From positions 1 to 5,287 of the forward strand of contig DASUGI010000018.1 of assembly GCA_036274115.1 (NCBI GenBank): a stretch of 5,287 nucleotides of DNA. The letters are read 5' to 3'. Positions within the stretch are counted from its first letter, which is position 1. Each line of letters opens with the position of its first letter. The DNA is from JADLHS01 sp036274115 (lineage in GTDB: Bacteria > Verrucomicrobiota > Verrucomicrobiia > Limisphaerales > JADLHS01). The notes beneath the pieces are model-generated. The model ran no database searches and was not told the origin of the DNA. It worked only from the letters and a program-made list of their open reading frames with translations. Shown one piece after another: positions 1-5,287 of this stretch. A program made the translations under genes and the position numbers.

Positions 1-139
1 TGGCCCAACGCAACTTGAAACCGCAGCGTTATGAATGGCGCGCCGACGGCAAAGCAATCCTGGAAAAGATTCGCCGAGCACGGGAGGCTCTGGCACAACA
101 CTCGCGAATTACGAAAGACAATTCAGAGACACTACACTA
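1..139 (+). mobile_element. Right end of an IS630-like insertion sequence (boundary approximate)
   Basis: The transposase tail ends immediately before sequence that reads as the middle of an M36 peptidase, so one end of an insertion sequence should lie roughly between 105 and 139. IS630 elements insert at TA dinucleotides. TA occurs at 110-111, 133-134 and 138-139, and 133-134 or 138-139 fit best because peptidase-like residues (LVWLP) begin at about 137. The transposase stop codon itself may have been supplied by host DNA. The opposite end and its inverted repeat are outside the window, so the exact boundary cannot be fixed. Confidence 0.5.
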
Positions 140-140
140 G
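1..140 (+). CDS. IS630-family transposase, C-terminal end only (partial at left edge)
   Basis: Frame 3 is open from the window edge to a TAG at 138-140 and encodes about 45 residues. The peptide contains 'LKPQRYEWRADGKAILEKI' followed by 'RRAREAL'. This matches the usual end of IS630/Tc1-mariner-like DDE transposases, where a 'KPF.WTA...IL.K..RAR.AL' segment follows the catalytic domain. The catalytic aspartates and glutamate would lie to the left of the window, so activity cannot be judged. The last dozen residues (HSRITKDNSETLH) are less typical and may come from the terminal repeat or from host DNA past the insertion point. The reading overlaps, in another frame, the first codons of the following peptidase reading frame. 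The family call rests on a short recalled motif, so confidence is moderate. Confidence 0.65.
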   Translation, partial: AQRNLKPQRYEWRADGKAILEKIRRAREALAQHSRITKDNSETLH

Positions 141-2923
141 TTTGGTTACCAATGAATCGAACCACACTCCGAATGTGCTGGCGCGTGGTACTGACTGGAC
201 GAACCAGTGGAAAGCTCTTTCAGGTCCTAGTGGATGCGGCGAACGGCGAAGTTTTAGTTCGCCACTGCTGGACCAAAAACGCAGTTGAAGCCACCTATTT
301 AGTTTTCGACAAAGACAGCGCCGCACCGTTGTTGCCGGGTTGGTCAACGCCGAGCACAACCCAAGCCCCAGTAACGACACAAGTCAACTTGACGCTCACT
401 GCACTTTCGGCGAACGCGTCGCCTGCTGGATGGGTCAATACAAACCCTGCAATCTTTGGCCTTACCAATACAACCTTTGGCAACAACATAGATGCGTACT
501 TGGATTGGACCAATGCATCCCCTGCCTACGGCAGCGCGAACGTTTTAGTACCACGACCGCTGGGCGTATTGACAAACGGGCGTGTGGAATTCACAGGCCC
601 AAGCTTTGCGGTTGATTTCAATCAACATCCGACGAATTCACCGAACCGAGATGTTGCGGTGGTAAACGCTTTCTACTGGTGCAACTGGATGCATGATGTT
701 CTCTATGAACTCGGCTTTACTGAAGCCGCGGGAAATTTCCAGTATGATAACTGGGGACGTGGTGGAACTGACGGCGACCCAGTTTTGATGCATGTTCAAA
801 CTTCTATCGGTTCAGCGCGAGGGGGAGGAATTACATCTAATTCCCCTCTGGACGGACAACCAGGAGATCTTTGGATTACACTTTGGGGCGGGATTGAAGG
901 CCGCCGTGATGGTGTCCTTGATACGACGATTATTCTGCATGAATACACACATTTTCTCACCCAGAGGTTGGTGGGTGGCGGTAGCGGGATTAGCGAGTTT
1001 CAAACTCTTGGACTGTCAGAAGGTTGGTCTGATTTTTTCGCCCTCTCATTGCTATCGAGCCCTGAAGATGACGTTCACGGCTGTTATCAGCTTGGGGGCT
1101 TCGCGAGCTATCACCATAACGGCAGTTTCGAGCAAAACTATTATTTCGGCGGTCGTGCTTATCCCTACTCGACTGATCTACTTAAGAATCCGATGACATT
1201 GAATGGTTTGGAATTGGTTCAGAATGACTATCCTCATCCGAGCGTTCCACTTAGTCCACTCTATATGCCAGGCAACTTTCGTATCAACGAAGAACACACG
1301 CATGCGCTTATTTGGGCCGGCGCTTTATGGGATGCTCGCGCTAATCTGATCCAAAAGATAGGATTTAGTAGTGGAAACTGGTCGATGCTCGAACTCACAA
1401 CGGATGCCATGAAACTCGGCCCGCCCAATCCCACCTTCTTGCAAGCGCGAGATTTCGTTCTGTTGGCGAACCTTTATACAAATGCAGCCCAACATCATCT
1501 TGAACTCTGGACAGCATTTGCCAAACGCGGCATGGGATACACGGCCCTGGTCACCGAGGGAACAAATGACTTCCCGGAGCCTCCGACCGTCTTGGAATCG
1601 TTCTCCATTCCACCTTTCGTTGAAATCACGAATTCCACCCACGCTTCTGCGACGATCGCACCAGATGGCACGGCCTACATCGGCTCCAGCGATGGTTGGT
1701 TCTATTCACTCGTTAATGATGGGACAAACAAGTTCATGCTAAGCGACCCGACAAACACCTTCCTGTTTCTTGGCAAGATAAAGTGGTCGTTCGGAGGTAT
1801 GACAACCAGTCAGTCTTTCAACTCCTCGCCAGCCATCGGACCGACAGGTGTTGTTTACGTCGGCTGCAACGATTCCAATCTCTACGCCATCGCTTCGAGC
1901 GGCACCATGATCTGGCGCACCAATCTTGGTGGTGAGATTGTCTCCTCCCCGGCTCTCGCCAACGACGGCACCATTTACGTTGGGTCAGGTGATGGCAAAC
2001 TCTACGCCGTCAATCCCGATGGCACGGTCAAATGGTCCACCAGCTCTACCGGTTCAAACATTCTTTCCTCACCCGCCATTGCATTGAGCGGAACCATCTA
2101 TGTTGGCTCCATGTACCCAACTACCAATCTCTACGCGTTCAATCCCACCAATGGTGCGGTGCTCTCCGGCTGGCCCGTGACCGTAACCAACGGCGTCCAT
2201 TCCTCACCGGCCATTGGCAGCGACGGTAGTATTTACGTCGGTGGATTGGATGGGAAAGTGTGTGCGTTCACCACCAACGGAACTCCCAAGAGCGGTTGGC
2301 CGGTGACTACGGGCGGCGCCATCTGGTCCTCTCCCGCCATTGGCTCGAATGGCGTCGTTTACATTGGCTCAACGGATTCAAACCTTTACGCTATCAATCC
2401 GAATGGCACTACCAACTGGACTTACAAAACACGCGGCGCGGTTAGATCGTCGCCAGCGCTGGGGCGCGACGGGACGGTGTTTGTCGGTTCGGACGATTTC
2501 AACCTGCATGTCATCAATGCGGATGGCACAGGCCGCTGGCAATATCCCATCGGCGGACCGGTGGTCTCATCGCCCGTGATCGGGCTGGATGGTGGATTGT
2601 TTGTGGGTTCCACGGCCGGCAATCTTTATTACCTGCCGACGGGAACGCCATTTGCCGATGGTCCGTGGCCAATGTTCCGCCAGAACTTCCGGCACACCGC
2701 AAATGCAAACACCGTGATCCTCCGTCGGCCTCAAGTGTCTGGCGGAGGGTTGAATATCGAGGTCGCCGGCCCAATGGACGCGCAATGTGCAATCGAAACC
2801 ACTACGAGTTTTACCCCGTCCAATTGGTCAACCGTCACCACAGTCACCCTGACAAATGGCGTGGGGTCATTTCAAGTTTCTCCGACCAATGTCCAAAGCT
2901 TTTTCCGTGCAGTGACTGACTAA
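35..2923 (+). CDS. M36 (fungalysin-type) zinc metallopeptidase fused to a PQQ-like beta-propeller; 5' end lost at an IS junction
   Basis: This is a secreted-type endopeptidase expected to hydrolyse proteins outside the cytoplasm. Numbering is from the first ATG of the open frame. Residues 35-75 resemble the end of the FTP/PepSY-like propeptide (LVWLP, WRVVLT, VDAANGEVLVR). The catalytic domain spans about 75-510. It has NAFYWCNWMHD at 211-221, the zinc-binding HEYTH at 302-306, the third ligand in EGWSDFF at 329-335, and FAKRGMGY near 495. Residues 538-892 form eight propeller repeats, and about 893-962 form a C-terminal beta module ending FFRAVTD. Members of the family normally have a signal peptide and a propeptide of roughly 200 residues. 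Here these are absent: residues 1 to about 32 come from insertion-sequence DNA read out of frame, and a TGA at 32-34 blocks any upstream extension. The ATG at 35 is therefore not a natural start. The next ATG (152) has no clear ribosome-binding site. The gene is probably inactive, or makes a non-exported fragment. Family assignment is firm; functional status is inference. Confidence 0.88.
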   Translation: MARRRQSNPGKDSPSTGGSGTTLANYERQFRDTTLVWLPMNRTTLRMCWRVVLTGRTSGKLFQVLVDAANGEVLVRHCWTKNAVEATYLVFDKDSAAPLLPGWSTPSTTQAPVTTQVNLTLTALSANASPAGWVNTNPAIFGLTNTTFGNNIDAYLDWTNASPAYGSANVLVPRPLGVLTNGRVEFTGPSFAVDFNQHPTNSPNRDVAVVNAFYWCNWMHDVLYELGFTEAAGNFQYDNWGRGGTDGDPVLMHVQTSIGSARGGGITSNSPLDGQPGDLWITLWGGIEGRRDGVLDTTIILHEYTHFLTQRLVGGGSGISEFQTLGLSEGWSDFFALSLLSSPEDDVHGCYQLGGFASYHHNGSFEQNYYFGGRAYPYSTDLLKNPMTLNGLELVQNDYPHPSVPLSPLYMPGNFRINEEHTHALIWAGALWDARANLIQKIGFSSGNWSMLELTTDAMKLGPPNPTFLQARDFVLLANLYTNAAQHHLELWTAFAKRGMGYTALVTEGTNDFPEPPTVLESFSIPPFVEITNSTHASATIAPDGTAYIGSSDGWFYSLVNDGTNKFMLSDPTNTFLFLGKIKWSFGGMTTSQSFNSSPAIGPTGVVYVGCNDSNLYAIASSGTMIWRTNLGGEIVSSPALANDGTIYVGSGDGKLYAVNPDGTVKWSTSSTGSNILSSPAIALSGTIYVGSMYPTTNLYAFNPTNGAVLSGWPVTVTNGVHSSPAIGSDGSIYVGGLDGKVCAFTTNGTPKSGWPVTTGGAIWSSPAIGSNGVVYIGSTDSNLYAINPNGTTNWTYKTRGAVRSSPALGRDGTVFVGSDDFNLHVINADGTGRWQYPIGGPVVSSPVIGLDGGLFVGSTAGNLYYLPTGTPFADGPWPMFRQNFRHTANANTVILRRPQVSGGGLNIEVAGPMDAQCAIETTTSFTPSNWSTVTTVTLTNGVGSFQVSPTNVQSFFRAVTD
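1646..2713 (+). repeat. Eight PQQ-like beta-propeller repeats within the M36 peptidase gene
   Basis: The encoded protein repeats the pattern SSPAI...DG.(I/V)Y(V/I)GS.D..LYA(I/V)...G...W. The first, divergent copy starts near residue 538. The 'SSP' of the next seven copies falls at residues 597, 637, 678, 723, 765, 805 and 845 (bases 1823, 1943, 2066, 2201, 2327, 2447 and 2567), giving spacings of 40-45 residues. Copy eight closes with GPWPMFRQNFRHTAN, a segment commonly seen at one end of such propellers. Eight copies fit one closed eight-bladed propeller. Propellers of this type usually serve as binding or scaffold surfaces. No PQQ-dependent dehydrogenase active site is visible, so 'PQQ-like' describes the fold only. 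DNA identity between copies is low, which indicates old duplications. Confidence 0.8.
2702..2920 (+). other. C-terminal beta module of the M36-propeller protein
   Basis: About 70 residues follow the propeller. They are rich in T, S, N and V with regular hydrophobic alternation, contain 'CAIETTTSFTPSNWS', and end in 'SFFRAVTD'. The pattern (strand, 'T..L/F', W, Asn/Thr-rich turn, final FFR[AV]) resembles short C-terminal domains I recall on many exported verrucomicrobial proteins. It is also seen at the end of the LamG-domain gene at the right of this window. A role in surface attachment or secretion sorting is possible but not shown. Confidence 0.4.
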
Positions 2924-3142
2924 GCCTTGCTGTTTCCACCGCGCGAGCTTCAGACCGTCCCAACGGGCCCGGGCTCTTGGTGGCCAGGCATCGGGCGGAG
3001 AACTTTTAAGCCACTCCGTGCGGAATGATTGCGGTGGTGTCGTCCAAGATGCGTCCAAGCGGGGCTGGCCCTCACCCAAATGTGGCATTGCTGGCCTTCG
3101 GTGCGCGCTTTAGATTCATCGGCATTCAACTGAGCGAATTCT
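2924..3142 (+). other. Apparently non-coding spacer between the peptidase and phosphatase genes
   Basis: These 219 bases hold no coding sequence I can support. Open frames crossing them on either strand encode Arg/Pro/His-rich strings with no recognisable domain. Weak dyads are present: CCGT/ACGG at 2955-2966, GCCCGGGC at 2967-2974, and CGGAG/CTCCG at 2996-3018. None is followed by a T-run, so no terminator is called. A purine-rich stretch (TGAGCG, 3131-3136) lies just upstream of the ATG at 3143 and is at best a weak ribosome-binding site. A promoter for the phosphatase presumably lies here, but no convincing -35/-10 pair is visible. Confidence 0.5.
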
Positions 3143-3220
3143 ATGCTTGCACGAACTGTCATCACCTCGTTGGCCCTGGCGGGCATTCAACTGGTCGCCA
3201 TCGCAGCTCCGGCGCACAGG
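3143..3220 (+). other. Signal peptide of the phosphatase, in a different frame from the catalytic domain
   Basis: Frame 2 from 3143 gives Met-Leu-Ala-Arg, a hydrophobic core of about 16 residues and an Ala-Pro-Ala end at 3206-3214. This is a classical Sec signal with a plausible signal peptidase I site. After His (3215) the frame becomes Arg-rich (RRTRPRT), which marks where it stops being the real one. Frame 1 is already protein-like at GAQAHKTENV from 3211. Confidence 0.75.
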
Positions 3221-4257
3221 CGCACAAGACCGAGAACGTTTTTCTCATCACCGTTGATGGATTGCGCTGGCAGGAAGTATTCACGGGCATGGAAGCGCAA
3301 CTGGCGACGCGCGATTACAAGGTATGGGATACCAATCGGCTTCGGGCGCAGTTCTGGCGCGAGACCCCGGAGGAACGTCGTCAGGCGTTGATGCCATTCT
3401 TTTGGGACACGATCGCGCGGCAGGGGCAGCTTTATGGCAACGCCAACAAGGGCAGTCTCGCGGTGTTGAACAACAAAAAGAATTTCACTTACCCAGGCTT
3501 CAACGAGATTTTCACCGGATCGCCGGATGACCGCATCGACAAGAACGAGAAGCGTTACAATCCCAATGTGTCGGTGTTCGAATGGTTGCATCGCAAACCC
3601 GCCTTTGCCGGACGCGCCGCTGGTTTCGCCAACTGGGATGTGCATCCCTATATCCTGAATACGGAGCGTAGCGGGATTCCGGTTTGGTCGGGCTACGACA
3701 CCAATTTGCCTGGCGCGTCGGGTTCGCGGTTGGAACTGGTTCAGCAGCTTCAGCGCGACACGATGCAAATCTGGGACGGCATGACCTTCGATTCGTTTTA
3801 TTTCCATGCCGCGAATGAATACATCAAGGAGAAGCAACCGCGCCTGGTGTGGCTGGCGTTGAGCGAAACCGACGAATGGGCACACGAGGGGGATTACGCG
3901 CATTACCTGCACGCGGCCTACAACACGGACAAATATATTCAGAAGCTCTGGAACACGGTGCAGTCGCTCCCGGCTTACAAGGACAAAACCGCCTTCATCA
4001 TCGTGTGCGATCACGGGCGTGGTGATGGACCGGGCTGGCGTAATCACGGCGCGGACGTAGTCGGCGCGGAGAAGGTCTGGCAGGCGTATCTCGGTCCGGA
4101 CATCCGGCCGCTGGGCGAACGGACGAACATTCCGCAGATAACCCACAGCCAGATTGCGGCGACGCTTGCGGCGTTGCTGGGCGAGGATTATCACGCCGCC
4201 GTGCCGAAGTCCGGTCCGCCGATTCAAGACGTGCTCCCGGCTGGTGCGACGAAGTAG
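3143..4257 (+). CDS. Secreted alkaline-phosphatase-superfamily hydrolase (phosphodiesterase/pyrophosphatase-like), frameshifted near its 5' end
   Basis: This is a two-metal hydrolase of the alkaline phosphatase superfamily, probably acting on phosphate mono- or diesters in the periplasm or outside. The ATG at 3143 (frame 2) starts a good signal peptide: MLARTV, hydrophobic ITSLALAGIQLVAIAA, then APA. The catalytic domain continues in frame 1 from about 3214 (AQAHKTENVFLITVDG) to the TAG at 4255-4257. A one-base loss near 3205-3235 explains this and would restore about 371 residues. Expected ligands are all visible: Asp in TVDG (3256), nucleophile Thr in NFTYPGFNEIFTG (3487), Asp and His in ETDEWAHEG (3871, 3883), Asp-His in VCDHGRG (4009, 4012) and His in NHGAD (4045). 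The nucleophile segment aligns well with the TFPN...TG motif of nucleotide pyrophosphatases/phosphodiesterases. The frame-1 reading that starts further upstream (ATG at 3025) lacks a signal peptide and is not a credible start. Substrate is unknown. The gene is either a recent pseudogene or carries a sequencing error. Confidence 0.82.
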
Positions 4258-4273
4258 TACCAGCGCATGCCAT

Positions 4274-4310
4274 CGCCCAACGCCGCGGAACTGGGAATCC
4301 AGTTGGGGCG
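4274..4310. terminator. Possible shared hairpin between convergent genes
   Basis: The 56-base gap between the two convergent stop codons contains AACTGG-GAAT-CCAGTT (4289-4304), a perfect 6-bp stem with a 4-base loop. An alternative pairs CGCCCAAC (4274-4281) with GTTGGGGCG (4302-4310, one bulged G). The position suits a bidirectional terminator for the phosphatase and the LamG-domain gene. There is no T-run on either side, so it is not a canonical intrinsic terminator. Confidence 0.3.
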
Positions 4311-4313
4311 ACC

Positions 4314-5287
4314 TCACGGCCATTGGCCGAGCACGCGAAAGAAAGCGGCGTCGCTATCGCGGAGGATAATCGCGTTCGTATTGCTCGTGGGCGAGCCGGC
4401 ATTCTGCCAGACGGCGTTATTGGTCAGCGCGGAAGTTTTTTGAACCTGAAACGGGCCTTCGCCGCCACTCCAGTGCAGGAACACGTTGTCGGTTTGCAGA
4501 TCGATGGAGAGATTGATTGGCGTTGCGGGTACGAGGATGCCGCGGGCTTTCGGTCCGCCGAGCGCGGCGATCTCGGAAGCGGACAGGGTGCGGTCGGTGA
4601 AAAGAAAACTGCTGAGGTAAACGACGTGGGTGTAAACGCCCGAAGTATCGCCTTCATTGAAGAGGAGCAAATCCGGGCCCGGCTCAGCGTTGGAATAAAT
4701 CGAATGACGCCCATCCAGGTCCGCATTGCCCGCAAAGACCGGCGTCCCGTTTCGATAATAACTCACCGTGCCCGCGGCGAGGTCGGCGGCGAAGGCGATG
4801 CGATACCAGGTGTTCGCGGCGATGAGGTTGGTGGCGGAATAGCCAATGTCACCAATGCCGAGCGCGCCAGCAGGCGACACATAAAAGTCCGCGTCATTGC
4901 CGGCAGTGTTGCCGGGATTGGTGTTGAAAAAGGGAAACCAGGCTATCGGCGACGGCAGGAGCACGTCGAAGATCATCGTGTATTGGTTGATGTATTCGCC
5001 GCCGCCGTTCGGAGGACTGTCGGTGAAGGTGGCGAGGTAACCATTGCCGATGCCGGTGAAGGCAGGCGCGCGAAGATATTTGGTGGGCTTGGCGCCAATG
5101 TGCGGAACGGTCGTGCCGTCGGTCGTGCCGAAGACAGTAAGGTTTGAAGTGGTCGCGCCGTCGGCGTAGGCGAGCACGCCGGTGCCGAGGCGGGGCGAAA
5201 GATTGCCATTCTCAAAATTCCATTCGTACACCCTGGCGTTGATTATTCTGGTGGTGAACGACCACACGTCGCCCGTGACGACACCGG
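4314..5287 (-). CDS. Secreted LamG/concanavalin-like domain protein, C-terminal part (runs off the right edge)
   Basis: The frame is open on the - strand from the window edge to a TGA at 4314-4316, about 324 residues. A GTG at 5265-5267 lies inside a conserved motif (VTGDVWSFTTR), so it is not the start; the true start is beyond the edge. VTGDVWSFTT is the usual last strand of an FN3-like domain in exported bacterial proteins. It is followed by a domain of about 230 residues (roughly 5230-4550) of LamG/jelly-roll type: YEWNFENG near its start, YTMIFDVLLP, NTWYRIAFAAD, GTVSYYRNGTPV and LDGRHSIYSN. The family usually binds carbohydrate or other extracellular ligands. A short Pro-Ala linker (ILVPATP) leads to a final beta module (LHWSGGEGPFQVQKT ... 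AAFFRVLGQWP). No catalytic residues are visible in the part present; an enzymatic domain could lie upstream of the edge. The neighbour is convergent, so no operon is implied. The LamG call is by pattern, without a profile search. Confidence 0.75.
   Translation of the reverse strand, partial: GVVTGDVWSFTTRIINARVYEWNFENGNLSPRLGTGVLAYADGATTSNLTVFGTTDGTTVPHIGAKPTKYLRAPAFTGIGNGYLATFTDSPPNGGGEYINQYTMIFDVLLPSPIAWFPFFNTNPGNTAGNDADFYVSPAGALGIGDIGYSATNLIAANTWYRIAFAADLAAGTVSYYRNGTPVFAGNADLDGRHSIYSNAEPGPDLLLFNEGDTSGVYTHVVYLSSFLFTDRTLSASEIAALGGPKARGILVPATPINLSIDLQTDNVFLHWSGGEGPFQVQKTSALTNNAVWQNAGSPTSNTNAIILRDSDAAFFRVLGQWP

Noticed and set aside
35..130. Natural N-terminus of the peptidase starting at the ATG at 35
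   Set aside because: The first ~30 residues (MARRRQSNPGKDS...) are transposase DNA read out of frame, with no signal peptide and no family similarity. They precede a sudden start of M36-like sequence.
31..288. Small + strand frame starting at ATG 31
   Set aside because: It crosses the insertion-sequence junction and the peptidase in a third frame, with no recognisable protein features.
3148..3162. CTNCH, an apparent c-type heme (CXXCH) motif in frame 1
   Set aside because: It arises from reading the phosphatase signal peptide in the wrong frame. The real product there is the hydrophobic ITSLALAG core region in frame 2.
2867..3186. Small - strand open frames across the spacer between peptidase and phosphatase
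   Set aside because: Their products are Arg/Pro/His-rich, they overlap each other in different frames, and they show no motif or ribosome-binding site.
3200..3240. Programmed ribosomal frameshift joining signal peptide and phosphatase core
   Set aside because: No slippery heptamer or homopolymer run is present in the overlap, and enzymes of this family are not known to use one. A one-base mutation or sequencing error is simpler.
3187..4323. Long - strand open frame (378 codons) opposite the phosphatase
   Set aside because: Its product is Arg-rich with no domain pattern, while the + strand carries complete phosphatase motifs. It is a shadow produced by GC-rich codons.
4323..5147. + strand open frame of 274 codons opposite the LamG gene
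   Set aside because: The predicted protein is Gly/Arg/Val-rich and low in structure signals; the - strand has clear LamG-type and FN3-end motifs.

Overview
The window reads as a piece of a Gram-negative soil or freshwater chromosome rich in secreted proteins. My best guess is Verrucomicrobiota (Pedosphaera/Limisphaerales type). This is inferred from the style of the proteins, with no marker gene to confirm it: an M36 peptidase of the form I associate with that phylum, PQQ-like propeller repeats, a LamG-type domain, and short C-terminal beta modules ending in 'FFRA/FFRV'. Every recognisable host protein here appears to be exported or surface-associated.

Layout. (1) Bases 1-140 carry the last ~45 codons of what looks like an IS630-family transposase. 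(2) Overlapping it in another frame, and open to 2923, is a large + strand gene for an M36 (fungalysin-type) zinc metallopeptidase joined to an eight-repeat beta-propeller and a short C-terminal module. Its normal N-terminus (signal peptide and propeptide) is missing: M36-like sequence starts only around base 131, directly after the IS tail, and the reading frame is closed by a TGA at 32-34. The insertion sequence therefore seems to have cut off the 5' end of the gene. (3) Bases 2924-3142 are a short apparently non-coding spacer. (4) A + strand alkaline-phosphatase-superfamily hydrolase runs from a clear signal peptide at 3143 to the stop at 4257. The signal peptide and the catalytic domain are in different frames, so the gene as written carries a frameshift between about 3205 and 3235. 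(5) After a 56-base convergent gap with a possible hairpin, a - strand gene (stop at 4314) runs off the right edge. It encodes the C-terminal part of a secreted protein with the end of an FN3-like domain, a LamG/concanavalin-like domain and a C-terminal beta module.

No pathway linking the three host genes can be shown. Their common theme is extracellular or periplasmic processing of protein, phosphoester or sugar substrates. I do not see a new defence or mobile system. The points worth a second look are the IS-truncated peptidase, the peptidase-propeller fusion with a base-composition step at the domain boundary, and the signal-peptide frameshift in the phosphatase. Two damaged genes side by side suggest either local gene decay or draft-assembly errors.
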